Shown here piece after piece: positions 45,514 to 55,110 of a stretch of 64,000 nt of DNA. The translations under genes and the position numbers were made by a program. The notes under the pieces are model-generated. The model made no database searches, was not told the origin of the DNA, and saw nothing but the letters and a program-made list of their open reading frames with translations. The DNA comes from Streptomyces sp. 130 (GTDB lineage: Bacteria; Actinomycetota; Actinomycetes; Streptomycetales; Streptomycetaceae), in contig NZ_VJNO01000013.1 of assembly GCF_007096885.1 (NCBI RefSeq), positions 62,001 to 126,000 on the forward strand, given 5' to 3'. The stretch's first letter is position 1; each line of letters starts with the position of its first letter.

Positions 45514-45878
45514 GCGGCGAGGAGAGGCGGGCGCCGGCCGACCCGGACGCCGAGAGCGTCCGGGGACTGGCCCAGATGGAGGGCTACCTGCTGTGGAACG
45601 CGGAGGTCGAGCAGGCGCGCCGGCTCGCCCGCCGCTTCACCGACCAGCTGCCCTGGCTCACCACCGCCCAGCGCGAGGACGTGGAGCGGGTCTACACCGC
45701 GGAGCGGACCGCCGACTCCCGGGTGGTGCTGGCACGGATCTCCGCCCGCGCCCTGCAACTGCGCGGCGAGTACACCGAGCGCTACCGCAGGCTGCGCGCC
45801 CGCTGTGTCGCCGCCGCCGTGGTCTGCGCGGGCGCGGCGGGCGGCGCCTGCGGTGTGCTCACCTACCTGGCCAGGTGA
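45510..45878 (+). CDS. Small C-terminally membrane-anchored protein coupled to ctaD
   Basis: A 122-residue protein whose GTG overlaps the ctaD stop (GTGA). Most of it is helical and charged ([32 protein letters not shown]), ending in one membrane helix ([22 protein letters not shown]). Not recognised as a known oxidase subunit; coupling suggests a role with this CtaD, such as an accessory subunit or stability factor. Confidence 0.7.
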   Translation: MSGEERRAPADPDAESVRGLAQMEGYLLWNAEVEQARRLARRFTDQLPWLTTAQREDVERVYTAERTADSRVVLARISARALQLRGEYTERYRRLRARCVAAAVVCAGAAGGACGVLTYLAR

Positions 45879-46011
45879 CCCGGTCCGGTCGTCCGTTCTG
45901 CCTTCCCAGCAGGCGCGCTCGCCCGCCGGTCGTGAAGATGAGAGGTGACGGGCGCGTGTGACGGGGCAGGCGAACGGACGACCGTGCAGACCCCCAGAAG
46001 GGACGATCACT

Positions 46012-47373
46012 GTGGCACGACCCAGGATTCTCGTAGTCGGAGCCGGTTTCGCCGGGGTCGAGTGCGTACGCCGTCTGGAGCGGGGGCTGCGGCCCGGTGA
46101 AGCGGACGTCGCGCTCGTCGCCCCGTTCTCGTACCAGCTCTACCTGCCCCTGCTGCCCCAGGTGGCGTCCGGGGTGCTGACCCCGCAGTCCGTCGCGCTC
46201 TCGCTGCGCCGCAGCAGCCGCCACCGCACCCGGATCATTCCCGGCGGGGCCATCGGCGTGGACCCCGAGGCGAAGGTGTGCGTGATCCGCAAGATCACCG
46301 ACGAGATCGTCAACGAACGGTACGACCACCTCGTCCTCAGCCCCGGCAGCGTCACCCGGACCTTCGACATCCCCGGGCTCCTCGACCACGCCCGCGGCAT
46401 GAAGACGCTGGCCGAGGCCGCCTACGTGCGCGATCACGTCATCGCGCAGCTCGACCTCGCGGACGCCAGCGACGACGAGGAGGAGCGGGCCTCCCGGCTC
46501 CAGTTCGTCGTGGTCGGCGGCGGATACGCCGGCACCGAGACCGCGGCCTGCCTGCAGCGCCTCACCACCAACGCGCTGCGGCACTACCCCCGGCTCGACC
46601 CGAAGCTCGTCAAGTGGCACCTGATCGACATCGCCCCCAAGCTCATGCCCGAGCTCGGCGACAAGCTGGGCGCCAGCGCCCTCAAGGTGCTGCGCGACCG
46701 GGGCATCGAGGTGTCGCTCGGCGTGTCCGTCGCCGAGGCCGGGCCGGACACCGTCACGTTCACCGACGGCCGGGTGCTGCCCTGCCGGACGCTGATCTGG
46801 ACCGCCGGGGTCGCCGCCAGCCCGCTGGCCGGCACCTTCGACGCGGAGACCGTGAAGGGCCGGCTCGCCGTCACGCCCGAGATGACGCTGCCCGGCCACG
46901 ACGGCATCTTCGCGCTCGGTGACGTGGCCGCCGTGCCCGACCTGGCCAAGGGCGACGGCGCGGTCTGCCCGCCCACCGCCCAGCACGCGCTGCGCCAGGG
47001 CCGCAAACTCGCCGACAACCTCCTGGCGAAGCTGCGCAACCAGCCGCTTCAGCCGTACGTCCACAAGGACCTCGGGCTCGTCGTGGACCTGGGCGGCAAG
47101 GACGCCGTGTCCAAGCCGCTGGGCATCGAGATGCACGGCATCGCCGCCCAGGCCGTGGCCCGCGGCTACCACTGGTCGGCGCTGCGCACCAACGCGGCCA
47201 AGGCCCGCGTCATGGCCAACTGGCTGATCAACGCCGCGGCCGGCGACGACTTCGTCCGCACGGGCTTCCAGATGCGCAAGCCGGCGACGCTGCGGGACTT
47301 TGAATACACCGACAGCTACCTCACCCCGGAACAGGTCCGGAAGCACACCGCCGCCCTGCACACCCGGATGTGA
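46012..47373 (+). CDS. ndh: Type 2 NADH dehydrogenase (NDH-2)
   Basis: A 453-residue flavoprotein from GTG 46012 with AAGGGA upstream. The FAD loop VVGAGFAGVECVRRLE is at the N-terminus and the NADH loop VVGGGYAGTETAACL at about residues 165-180; IFALGDVAAVPD is the second FAD block. It oxidises NADH and reduces quinone at the inner membrane face without pumping protons. Its closeness to the accessory ctaD suggests an alternative respiratory set. Confidence 0.92.
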   Translation: MARPRILVVGAGFAGVECVRRLERGLRPGEADVALVAPFSYQLYLPLLPQVASGVLTPQSVALSLRRSSRHRTRIIPGGAIGVDPEAKVCVIRKITDEIVNERYDHLVLSPGSVTRTFDIPGLLDHARGMKTLAEAAYVRDHVIAQLDLADASDDEEERASRLQFVVVGGGYAGTETAACLQRLTTNALRHYPRLDPKLVKWHLIDIAPKLMPELGDKLGASALKVLRDRGIEVSLGVSVAEAGPDTVTFTDGRVLPCRTLIWTAGVAASPLAGTFDAETVKGRLAVTPEMTLPGHDGIFALGDVAAVPDLAKGDGAVCPPTAQHALRQGRKLADNLLAKLRNQPLQPYVHKDLGLVVDLGGKDAVSKPLGIEMHGIAAQAVARGYHWSALRTNAAKARVMANWLINAAAGDDFVRTGFQMRKPATLRDFEYTDSYLTPEQVRKHTAALHTRM

Positions 47374-47397
47374 CCGGGCGCGCCGGGCGGCGGACGC

Positions 47398-48396
47398 TCA
47401 GACCGCCGGGCCGGACCCGCGGAACGCGGCGAGGATCTCCTCGGCGGCCAGCGTCGCCGGAAGCGTCCCCTCCCGCACCCGGCGTTCCAGGTCCGGCGCC
47501 ACCGCCCGCACACCGGCGTGGCCGCGCAGGCTCTCCAGGAGTTCGTCGCGCACCATCGTCCAGGCCCAGTCCACCTGCTGGTCACTGCGCTTGGCCGCGA
47601 GCCGGCCGGTCGACTCCAGCAGCGCCCGGTGCTGTTCCAGCCGCTCCCACAGCGTGTCGAGACCGGTCGACTCGCGCGCGCTGCACGTCAGCACCGGCGG
47701 CGTCCACGCCGCGTCCGCCGGGTGCATCAGCCGCAGCGCGCCCGCCAGCTCGCGGGCCGCGGCCTTCGCGTCGCGTTCGTGCGGGCCGTCCGCCTTGTTG
47801 ACGGCGATGGCGTCCGCGAGCTCCAGGACGCCCTTCTTGATGCCCTGCAACTGGTCGCCGGTGCGCGCCAGGGTCAGCAGCAGGAACGTGTCGACCATGT
47901 TGGCGACCGCGGTCTCCGACTGGCCGACGCCGACGGTCTCCACCAGCACCACGTCGTAGCCCGCCGCCTCCAGCACCACGACGGACTCGCGCGTCGCCCT
48001 CGCCACCCCGCCCAGCGTGCCGGCGCTGGGGGAGGGGCGCACGAACGCGTTCGGGTCCACCGCCAGGCGCTCCATCCGGGTCTTGTCGCCCAGGATGGAG
48101 CCGCCCGTCCGGCTGGACGACGGGTCGACCGCCACCACGGCGACCCGGTGCCCGAGCCCGGTGAGCATGGTGCCGAGCGCGTCGATGAACGTCGACTTGC
48201 CGACTCCGGGCACCCCGCTGACGCCGACGCGCCGGGCGTGGCCCGAGTGCGGCAGCAGCCGGCGCAGCAGCTCCTGGGCGAGCGCCCGGTGGTCGGGGCG
48301 GGTGGACTCGACGAGGGTGATGGCACGCGCGATGTGCGCGCGCCTCCCGTCGAGCACCCCCTTCACATAACTGTCGAGATCGATCCTCGGGGCCAT
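47398..48396 (-). CDS. meaB: Methylmalonyl-CoA mutase-associated GTPase MeaB (ArgK family)
   Basis: A 332-residue G protein. Walker A GVPGVGKST is at residues 61-69, then VDPSSSRTGGSILGDKTRM, ETVGVGQSETAVANMVD and NKADG. MeaB loads and protects the adenosylcobalamin of methylmalonyl-CoA mutase. It lies 11 bases downstream of mutB, in the expected operon mutA-mutB-meaB. Confidence 0.95.
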   Translation of the reverse strand: MAPRIDLDSYVKGVLDGRRAHIARAITLVESTRPDHRALAQELLRRLLPHSGHARRVGVSGVPGVGKSTFIDALGTMLTGLGHRVAVVAVDPSSSRTGGSILGDKTRMERLAVDPNAFVRPSPSAGTLGGVARATRESVVVLEAAGYDVVLVETVGVGQSETAVANMVDTFLLLTLARTGDQLQGIKKGVLELADAIAVNKADGPHERDAKAAARELAGALRLMHPADAAWTPPVLTCSARESTGLDTLWERLEQHRALLESTGRLAAKRSDQQVDWAWTMVRDELLESLRGHAGVRAVAPDLERRVREGTLPATLAAEEILAAFRGSGPAV

Positions 48397-48407
48397 CGCT
48401 CAGCGGC

Positions 48408-50609
48408 TCACAGCTCGTGGCCGAGCGACGACCCGAGCCGCGTCACCAGATCGTGGGCCGCCTCCGGGATCACCGTTCCGGGCGGGAACACGGCCGCGGC
48501 GCCCGCCGCCAGGAGCGCGTCGACGTCCTGCGGCGGGATCACCCCGCCCACCACGATCATGATGTCCTCGCGCCCCTCGGCGGCCAGCTCCTCGCGGAGC
48601 GCCGGGACGAGGGTGAGGTGGCCGGCGGCCAGTGACGAGACGCCCACGATGTGCACGTCCGCCTCGACCGCCTGCCGGGCGACCTCGCCCGGAGTCTGGA
48701 AGAGCGGGCCGACGTCCACGTCGAAGCCCAGGTCGGCGAAGGCGGTCGCGATCACCTTCTGGCCCCGGTCGTGCCCGTCCTGGCCCATCTTGGCGACCAG
48801 GATGCGCGGACGCCGTCCCTCGGCCTCCTCGAACGCGTCGACCAGTGCCCGGGTGCGGTCCACGGACGGCGACTCCCCTGCCTCGTTGCGGTACACGCCG
48901 GAGATCGTACGGATCTGGCCCGCGTGCCGGCCGTAGACCTTCTCCAGGGCGTCGGAGATCTCGCCCACGGTCGCCATCGCGCGGGCCGCGTCCACGGCCA
49001 GGGCGAGGAGGTTGCCGTCCAGGCCGGGGCCCGGGTCGCGCCCGGCGGCCGTGGTGAGCGCGAGCAGGGCGTCCTGGCAGGCCCGCTCGTCGCGCTCCTC
49101 GCGCAGCCGGCGCAGCTTGTCGATCTGCTGGGCGCGTACCGAGGAGTTGTCCACCTTGAGCACATCGATCTGCTCGTCGGTCGCGACCCGGTACTTGTTG
49201 ACCCCGATGACGGGCTGGCGGCCGGAGTCGATGCGGGCCTGGGTGCGGGCGGCGGCCTCCTCGATGCGGAGCTTGGGGATGCCGGCGTCGATGGCCTTGG
49301 CCATGCCGCCCGCGGCCTCGACCTCCTCGATGTGCTGCCACGCCCGCCGCGCCAGGTCGTACGTCAGCCTCTCGACGTACGCGCTGCCGCCCCACGGGTC
49401 GATGACCCGCCCGGTGCCGGACTCCTGCTGGAGCAGCAGCTGGGTGTTGCGGGCGATGCGCGCGGAGAAGTCGGTGGGCAGCGCCAGCGCCTCGTCCAGC
49501 GCGTTGGTGTGCAGGGACTGGGTGTGCCCCTGGGTCGCGGCCATCGCCTCGACACAGGTGCGTGTGACGTTGTTGAAGACGTCCTGGGCGGTCAGTGACC
49601 AGCCGGAGGTCTGCGAGTGGGTGCGCAGGGAGAGCGACTTGGCGTTCTTCGGGTCGAACTGCCGCACCAGCTTGGCCCACAGCAGCCGGGCGGCGCGCAG
49701 CTTCGCGACCTCCATGAAGAAGTTCATGCCGATCGCCCAGAAGAACGACAGCCGGGGAGCGAAGGCGTCGACGTCGAGCCCCGCGTTCTGTCCGGCGCGC
49801 AGGTATTCGACCCCGTCGGCCAGGGTGTACGCCAGCTCCAGATCGGCCGTCGCCCCGGCCTCCTGGATGTGGTAGCCGGAGATCGAGATCGAGTTGTAGC
49901 GCGGCATCTTCAGCGAGGTGTACGAGAAGATGTCGGAGATGATCCGCATCGAGGGCCTGGGCGGATAGATGTAGGTGTTGCGGACCATGAACTCCTTCAG
50001 AATGTCGTTCTGAATGGTCCCGGCCAGCTTCTCGGGCGGTACGCCCTGTTCCTCGGCGGCCACGATGTACAGCGCGAGGACCGGCAGCACGGCGCCGTTC
50101 ATCGTCATCGACACCGACATCCGGTCCAGCGGGATGCCGTCGAAGAGCTGACGCATGTCGTAGATCGAGTCGATCGCCACACCCGCCATGCCGACGTCGC
50201 CCGTGACCCGGGGGTGGTCGCTGTCGTAACCGCGGTGCGTCGGCAGGTCGAAGGCGACCGACAGGCCCTTCTGCCCGGCCGCCAGATTCCGCCGGTAGAA
50301 GGCGTTGGACTCCTCGGCGGTCGAGAAGCCCGCGTACTGGCGGATCGTCCAGGGCTGGTTGACGTACATCGTCGGGTACGGGCCGCGCAGATACGGCGCG
50401 ATGCCCGGATACGTCCCGAGGAAGTCCAGGCCCTCCAGGTCACGCCCGGTGTACAGCGGCTTGACGCCGATGCCCTCCGGGGTCTCCCACAGCAGGTCGC
50501 CGGCCGAGCTGCCGGAGGACTCCTTGACCGCGGAGCGCCACTGGTCCTCGGTCACCTCGGGAGCGCCGTCCGGCCCGAGCCCGATGTCGGAGAAATCGGG
50601 GATACGCAT
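48408..50609 (-). CDS. mutB: Methylmalonyl-CoA mutase large (catalytic) subunit
   Basis: A 733-residue protein. Its ATG overlaps the mutA stop by one base (TAATG). The N-terminal TIM barrel shows [17 protein letters not shown] and the substrate-binding region [17 protein letters not shown]; the C-terminal B12 domain holds GQDGHDRG with the axial-ligand His613, then SSLAAGH and GGVIPP. It interconverts methylmalonyl-CoA and succinyl-CoA, feeding polyketide extender supply or propionate breakdown. Needs adenosylcobalamin, linking it to the B12 import and salvage genes in this window. Confidence 0.96.
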   Translation of the reverse strand: MRIPDFSDIGLGPDGAPEVTEDQWRSAVKESSGSSAGDLLWETPEGIGVKPLYTGRDLEGLDFLGTYPGIAPYLRGPYPTMYVNQPWTIRQYAGFSTAEESNAFYRRNLAAGQKGLSVAFDLPTHRGYDSDHPRVTGDVGMAGVAIDSIYDMRQLFDGIPLDRMSVSMTMNGAVLPVLALYIVAAEEQGVPPEKLAGTIQNDILKEFMVRNTYIYPPRPSMRIISDIFSYTSLKMPRYNSISISGYHIQEAGATADLELAYTLADGVEYLRAGQNAGLDVDAFAPRLSFFWAIGMNFFMEVAKLRAARLLWAKLVRQFDPKNAKSLSLRTHSQTSGWSLTAQDVFNNVTRTCVEAMAATQGHTQSLHTNALDEALALPTDFSARIARNTQLLLQQESGTGRVIDPWGGSAYVERLTYDLARRAWQHIEEVEAAGGMAKAIDAGIPKLRIEEAAARTQARIDSGRQPVIGVNKYRVATDEQIDVLKVDNSSVRAQQIDKLRRLREERDERACQDALLALTTAAGRDPGPGLDGNLLALAVDAARAMATVGEISDALEKVYGRHAGQIRTISGVYRNEAGESPSVDRTRALVDAFEEAEGRRPRILVAKMGQDGHDRGQKVIATAFADLGFDVDVGPLFQTPGEVARQAVEADVHIVGVSSLAAGHLTLVPALREELAAEGREDIMIVVGGVIPPQDVDALLAAGAAAVFPPGTVIPEAAHDLVTRLGSSLGHEL

Positions 50610-52465
50610 TACGCCACACCCATCCGGTCGAGAAGGGAAGAGAGCACGGACACCGCGTCGCAGCCGGCGAAGACGTACTCGTCGACACCGTCGTACGCGC
50701 CGGGCCGCCCCGCCAGGTACACGCGCCGCGCGCCCGCCGCGACCAGCGCCGCGGCGACCTCCTCCGCCTGTTCGGCGTAGAGCGCGTCGCTGGAGCACAG
50801 ACACGCCACGTCCGCGCCCGAGGCGGCGAACGCCCCGGCCACCGACGACGCGTCCACCCGGACCGGCTCGTGCACCGGCTCGACGCCGCCCGCCTGGAAC
50901 AGGTTCGCGGCGAAGGAGACCCGCGCGGTGTGCACCGCCGCCGGGCCCAGTGCGGCGATGAAGACGCGCGGCCTGCCGCCGGTCGCCGCGAGATGGGCGT
51001 CCGAGCGGACCCGCAGCGCCTCGAACGCCTCGTCGCGCCGGACGACCGGAAGGCCGCCCCGGGCCGGGGCCGCCGGGTGCGGCTCGCGCTCCACCGGGCG
51101 CTCGGCCAGCAGCGGGAACTCGCTCACCCCGGTCACCGGCTCCTTGCGCCGCGCCAGGTCCTTGCCGCGCTCCGCCCAGGTCGCCGCGATCCGCTCCTCG
51201 ATCAGCCCCGAGCCCAGCGCGGCGGCCTGGCCGCCCGCCCGCTCGATCTCCTGGAAGAACGACCAGGCCGCTTCCGCGAGTTCGTCGGTGAGCCGCTCCA
51301 CGTACCAGGAACCGCCCGCCGGGTCGATCACCCGCGCCAGGTGCGACTCCTCCAGCAGGATCGTGGAGGTGTTGCGGGCGATGCGCCGGGCGAACGCGTC
51401 GGGCAGGCCCAGCGCGTGGTCGAACGGCAGCACGGTCACCGCGTCGGCCCCGCCGACGCCCGCGCCGAAGGCGGCGAGGGTGGTCCGCAGCATGTTCACC
51501 CACGGATCGCGCCGCGTCATCATGACCGGCGACGTCACCGCGTGCTGCCGCTGCGCCCCGGCGTCCGGGGCCCCGCAGACCTCGGCGACCCGCGCCCACA
51601 GCCGGCGCGCCGCCCGCATCTTCGCGATGGTCAGGAACTGGTCGGCGGTGGCCGCGTACCGGAACTCCAACTGCCCGCACGCCGCGTCGACGCCGAGCCC
51701 GGCCCCGGTCAGCGCCCGCAGATAGGCGACGCCCGTGGCCAGTGAGGCGCCCAGCTCCTGGGCCGCCGAGCCGCCCGCCTCGTGATACGGCATCGCGTCC
51801 ACGACGACCGCGCGCAGCCCGGGATACTCCGCCGCGCACCGCCGCGCCCAGCGGACGGCCTCCGCCGGATCGGGCTCGGTGCCCTCGCGCGCGGCGCGCC
51901 CCAGCGGATCGGCGCCGAGGTTGCCCCGTACCTGCCCGGCCGGGACACCGCGCTCCGTGTGCAGCCGGAGCAACTCGGCCGCCGCGGCGTCCAGTTCCCC
52001 GCCCGCGTCCAGGACGACGGGCGCCAGGTCGAGCAGGACGCCGTCGAGTGCCCGCTCCAGACCGGAGACCGGCACACCTGCGGTGCCCCCGACGGCCAGC
52101 CACAGCGAGGTGACGCCGTTCTCCAGGTCCGCGAGCACGGCCTCGTTGAGCACGGCGGGATCGGTGAACGCGTGCCGCTGCCGTACGCCCCAGCCGCCCG
52201 CGGTGCTCCCCGCCGGCCTGCTGCCGCGGGTGTACGGGGCGAAGCCGGGGAGACCGGCGTCGGGCGCGTCGTCGCGCGAGGTGTAGAGGGGCCGGGTGAT
52301 GAGCCCGTCCTCCACCGTGGTGGACAGTGCTTCCTCGGCGGCCGGTCCCGACAGGTCCTTGCCCGACTTGCGCAGCACACCTTCGACGAGGCTTTGCCAC
52401 TGCTCGTGGGCGGGGTCAGGGAATCCGGCGGCCAGCGGAAGCTCGTCAGCAGGCTGGACCGTCAT
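50609..52465 (-). CDS. mutA: Methylmalonyl-CoA mutase small subunit
   Basis: A 618-residue homologue of MutB that lacks the DGHDRG cobalamin motif, as expected for the non-catalytic subunit (its C-terminal domain reads [21 protein letters not shown]). The barrel part keeps [19 protein letters not shown] and [18 protein letters not shown]. It forms the heterodimer with MutB. First gene of the operon; no strong ribosome site is seen before the ATG. Confidence 0.94.
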   Translation of the reverse strand: MTVQPADELPLAAGFPDPAHEQWQSLVEGVLRKSGKDLSGPAAEEALSTTVEDGLITRPLYTSRDDAPDAGLPGFAPYTRGSRPAGSTAGGWGVRQRHAFTDPAVLNEAVLADLENGVTSLWLAVGGTAGVPVSGLERALDGVLLDLAPVVLDAGGELDAAAAELLRLHTERGVPAGQVRGNLGADPLGRAAREGTEPDPAEAVRWARRCAAEYPGLRAVVVDAMPYHEAGGSAAQELGASLATGVAYLRALTGAGLGVDAACGQLEFRYAATADQFLTIAKMRAARRLWARVAEVCGAPDAGAQRQHAVTSPVMMTRRDPWVNMLRTTLAAFGAGVGGADAVTVLPFDHALGLPDAFARRIARNTSTILLEESHLARVIDPAGGSWYVERLTDELAEAAWSFFQEIERAGGQAAALGSGLIEERIAATWAERGKDLARRKEPVTGVSEFPLLAERPVEREPHPAAPARGGLPVVRRDEAFEALRVRSDAHLAATGGRPRVFIAALGPAAVHTARVSFAANLFQAGGVEPVHEPVRVDASSVAGAFAASGADVACLCSSDALYAEQAEEVAAALVAAGARRVYLAGRPGAYDGVDEYVFAGCDAVSVLSSLLDRMGVA

Positions 52466-52546
52466 GGCCCAGATGCTAGGACAGCTCCCGGGGGAGGAGC
52501 AGTGCGTCGGCCTGTGACCTTGCCCTCCCCCAGCGCACTTGATCCT

Positions 52547-52589
52547 TTACGCACTGTCGCGTAACCGAAAGTCCGCTACGCGGGCTTTT
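52547..52589 (+). promoter_or_regulatory. Tandem hairpins with T run, possible attenuator
   Basis: TTACGC-N6-GCGTAA (52547-52564) is followed by AAAGTCCGC-TAC-GCGGGCTTT (52568-52588, one G-T pair) and then a T, in the gap between divergent genes. GCGTA (52559-52563) can alternatively pair with TACGC (52577-52581), which would break the second hairpin. This resembles a terminator/antiterminator switch in the leader of the gene at 52658. Confidence 0.4.
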
Positions 52590-52657
52590 GTCCTGGTGCG
52601 GCGGGGAATGCCCGAAGTTATGCTGCTGCCAATCCATTCATGCGGAGAGGACGCGCC

Positions 52658-53086
52658 GTGACCGTGGGACCTGTGGAATACCTCGTCGTCGCCTTCCCCG
52701 GCAGCCGGTTCACCGGCGCCATCGCGCCCGCGCTGGCCGACGCGGTCGCGTCGAAGGCCGTGCGCATCCTGGACCTGACCTTCGTTCAGAGGGCCGAGGA
52801 CGGCACCATCCAGGCCGTCGAGCTGGACGATCTGGACCCCGACGACCTGGTCTCGTTCGAGCCGGTCGAGGGCGAGGTCAGCGGCATGCTGAACAGCGAG
52901 GACATCCGGATGCTCGGCGAGCGCGTGCCGCCGGGCAGCTCCGCCGCGCTCATCGTGTGGGAGGACCTCTGGGCGGTTCCGCTGGCCGAGGCCGTTCGCG
53001 CCTCGGGCGGCCAGGTCATCGCCCACGAACGGATTCCCGCCGAGGTCGCGGAGGCCGCCGCCTCCGCCGCCGGCCACGGCAGCTGA
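52658..53086 (+). CDS. DUF6325-type conserved protein
   Basis: A 142-residue protein from GTG 52658 with GGAGAGG upstream. VEYLVVAFPGSRFTGAIAPALADAVA and VRILDLTFVQRAEDG give a ferredoxin-like fold often seen in actinobacterial small stress proteins. Resembles the DUF6325 family (from memory). It forms an operon with the SHOCT protein gene 26 bases downstream. Confidence 0.75.
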   Translation: MTVGPVEYLVVAFPGSRFTGAIAPALADAVASKAVRILDLTFVQRAEDGTIQAVELDDLDPDDLVSFEPVEGEVSGMLNSEDIRMLGERVPPGSSAALIVWEDLWAVPLAEAVRASGGQVIAHERIPAEVAEAAASAAGHGS

Positions 53087-53112
53087 CGCCCGCACCGGAA
53101 GGGGAACACGCC

Positions 53113-53436
53113 ATGCCGATCTTCCGAGGACCCGGAATGAACCGCCGCGGACCCGGCCTCATCGGGGCCGCCGCCCGTACGGCCGTCATCGCCGGCACCG
53201 CGTCCGCCGTCACCGGGCGGGTCCAGCAGCACCAGCAGACCAGGTTCGCCCAGCAGGAGGCGGAGCAGTACGCCGCCCAGCAGCCGGTGGCGCCCGCCCC
53301 GCAGCCCGTCGCACCGCCGCCGGCGCCCGGCGGGGACGTGGTCGGGCAGCTGGAGCGGCTGGCCGCGCTGAAGCAGCAGGGCATCCTGACCGACGCCGAG
53401 TTCGAGGCGCAGAAGGCCCGGCTGCTGGCCGGGTGA
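53113..53436 (+). CDS. SHOCT domain protein
   Basis: A 107-residue protein: a Gly/Arg-rich N-terminus with a weak hydrophobic stretch, a Gln/Pro-rich middle, and a C-terminal SHOCT domain (LERLAALKQQGILTDAEFEAQKARLL) at residues 80-107. SHOCT domains are short helices for oligomerisation. Commonly paired with DUF6325-type proteins in Streptomyces. Confidence 0.85.
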   Translation: MPIFRGPGMNRRGPGLIGAAARTAVIAGTASAVTGRVQQHQQTRFAQQEAEQYAAQQPVAPAPQPVAPPPAPGGDVVGQLERLAALKQQGILTDAEFEAQKARLLAG

Positions 53437-53437
53437 G

Positions 53438-53465
53438 CACGGGGTCGCGGGGCGCCCGCCCCGTG
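53438..53465 (+). terminator. Hairpin terminator after the SHOCT gene
   Basis: CACGGGG pairs with CCCCGTG (7 bp plus a wobble), starting 2 bases after the stop. The remaining bases up to 53643 show no gene. Confidence 0.5.
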
Positions 53466-53643
53466 GCCCTCCTCCCGCCTGCCCGCATGACGGCGGAAGG
53501 CGGCCGGAGACCGCCGCGACGGCACGCACGGACCCGCTCCGCGGCTTCCGGCTGCCCGCGCGGCGCGGCCGGTGGTCCCCGGAGTTTCCCGGAGTTCTGC
53601 TCCCTCGATGTGACGACACCACGCGACTTCTGATCCGGCCAGG

Positions 53644-53658
53644 CCGAAACCATTTCGG
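53644..53658. promoter_or_regulatory. Inverted repeat CCGAAA-CCA-TTTCGG
   Basis: Six-base perfect arms around 3 bases, 29 bases before the tyrosine phosphatase start. The same arms occur at 58226-58240, so it may be the site of a shared regulator. Confidence 0.45.
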
Positions 53659-53687
53659 ATGCGCGCCGGGAAAAGAGGAGATCCATC

Positions 53688-54491
53688 GTGCAAACCGTCA
53701 GGGCCGTCCCGACCGTTTCCGCCCTCAATCTGCGCGATCTCGGCGGCATCACGCTGGGCCCGGGCCGGCAGGTCCGGCCGGGCGTGGTGCTGCGCTCCGG
53801 CCGGCTCGGCGGTCTCGACCCGGTGGACGCCGCGGCCGTGGCCGCCCTGGGCGTCCGTACGGTCGTCGACCTGCGGACCGCCGACGAGCGGGGCTCGGCC
53901 CCCGACTCCCTGCCGCCCGGTGCCCGGCTCTTCGTCGCCGACGTGCTGGGCGACAATCCGGGGGTGACGCCCGCCCGGTTCCGCGCGCTGCTCGCCGACC
54001 CGGTCGAGGCCGAACGGCTGCTGGGCAACGGCAAGGCCGAGGAAGCGGTCGCCCAGTCGTACCGGCAGCTGGTGCTCTCGCCGGGAGCCGCGGCGGCGTA
54101 CCGGGCCTTCGTCGACACGGCCGCCGACCCCGCCGCGCGGCCGGTGCTCTTCCACTGCGCCACCGGCAAGGACCGGGCCGGCTGGGGGGCCGCCCTGCTG
54201 CTCCTGATCCTCGGCGCCTCGCGCGATGTGGTGCGGCAGGAGTTCCTGGCGGTCAACCCGGTCCTGCGGGTCGTCGGACGCCCGTACGTGCAGGGCTTCC
54301 TCGACGCCGGCGGCGACCCCGAGATCGCCTCGGCGATCACCGAGGTCCGGCCCCGCTACCTCGACACGGCCCTGGCCGCCATGGACGAGCGCTGGGGCGG
54401 TCTGGACGGTTACGTACGCGACTGCCTGCGCGTTCCCGGCCCCACGCTGCGGCGGCTGCGCAGCGAACTGGTGGTCTACACCGACTCGTAG
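53688..54491 (+). CDS. Tyrosine/serine protein phosphatase (PTP-like)
   Basis: A 267-residue protein from GTG 53688 with AGAGGAG upstream. NLRDLGGI near the N-terminus and the phosphate loop HCATGKDRAG, with nucleophile Cys157, define the Y_phosphatase3 group, related to Mycobacterium PtpB. It lacks a signal peptide. Substrate unknown; such enzymes dephosphorylate proteins or phosphoinositides. Confidence 0.92.
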   Translation: MQTVRAVPTVSALNLRDLGGITLGPGRQVRPGVVLRSGRLGGLDPVDAAAVAALGVRTVVDLRTADERGSAPDSLPPGARLFVADVLGDNPGVTPARFRALLADPVEAERLLGNGKAEEAVAQSYRQLVLSPGAAAAYRAFVDTAADPAARPVLFHCATGKDRAGWGAALLLLILGASRDVVRQEFLAVNPVLRVVGRPYVQGFLDAGGDPEIASAITEVRPRYLDTALAAMDERWGGLDGYVRDCLRVPGPTLRRLRSELVVYTDS

Positions 54492-54507
54492 GCCCGCCGC
54501 GCCCTCC

Positions 54508-54564
54508 CCGGACAGCCTGCTGCCCCGGCCCGCGTCCGCGGTGCCGGGGCAGCCGGCTGTCCGG
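54508..54564. terminator. Very long bidirectional hairpin terminator
   Basis: Two stacked perfect 10-bp stems (CCGGACAGCC/GGCTGTCCGG and CTGCCCCGGC/GCCGGGGCAG) separated by a 2-by-2 internal loop. It lies between the convergent phosphatase and hypothetical genes. Confidence 0.8.
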
Positions 54565-54573
54565 AGCTTCGTG

Positions 54574-55110
54574 TCAGACCTTCAGGAGGCGTTCGGTCAG
54601 GTCGCGGTAGTGCTGGAGGGTGATCCGCAGCTCCTCCGTCCGCGCCCCGGGGTCGCCGCCGTCCCGCTCGCCGACGTGGAGGGCGCTGCGACGCTCCTTG
54701 AGCGCGTCCGTGAGGCCGGCGACCACGGCGTCGAACGTGGACTCGGCCTCCTCCACCGCCCGGTGCGGGCTCTCCACGAAGTCGGTGACCGCCTGGTGCA
54801 GCCGGTGGGCCAGCCTGTCCTGGTCGCCGGCCGGGAGGAGGCCGGCGCCGTCCCGCGAGGTGTGCGCCCGGCCGTCGCGGCCGGGGACGAGCTGTCGCGT
54901 CGTATCGTCCGTGTGCTTGTGCCCGAGGTCCTTCTCGGCCAGCGGGACCGGCGAGACGGCCGGGGGAGCGGGGGGCGCGGTCCGGGGCGGGCGGGCCGAG
55001 CCGTCGTCGGAGAAGTACGGGGACGCGCCGCCGGCGGCCCGGTCGCCGGTGTCGGGGCGGCTCGTGGGCGCGGCCGTGGGCCGCGGGGTCGGGTCCGTGT
55101 CCTTGGTCAT
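54574..55110 (-). CDS. Conserved hypothetical protein with disordered N-terminus
   Basis: A 178-residue protein. Residues 1-65 are Pro/Thr/Ser rich and probably disordered; residues 90-178 form helices (DRLAHRLHQAVTDFVESPHRAVEEAESTF) like those of its upstream partner. The ATG overlaps the partner's stop (ATGA), so they are coupled. Similar text (FVDAPRQAVAEADTLLAELA in the partner) suggests the two share a helical domain. Function unknown. Confidence 0.7.
   Translation of the reverse strand: MTKDTDPTPRPTAAPTSRPDTGDRAAGGASPYFSDDGSARPPRTAPPAPPAVSPVPLAEKDLGHKHTDDTTRQLVPGRDGRAHTSRDGAGLLPAGDQDRLAHRLHQAVTDFVESPHRAVEEAESTFDAVVAGLTDALKERRSALHVGERDGGDPGARTEELRITLQHYRDLTERLLKV

Noticed and set aside
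50610..52400. N-terminal extension of the mutB frame through mutA
   Set aside because: The upstream part is Arg/Ala-rich shadow of mutA; the [10 protein letters not shown] start coupled to the mutA stop is clearly the real one.
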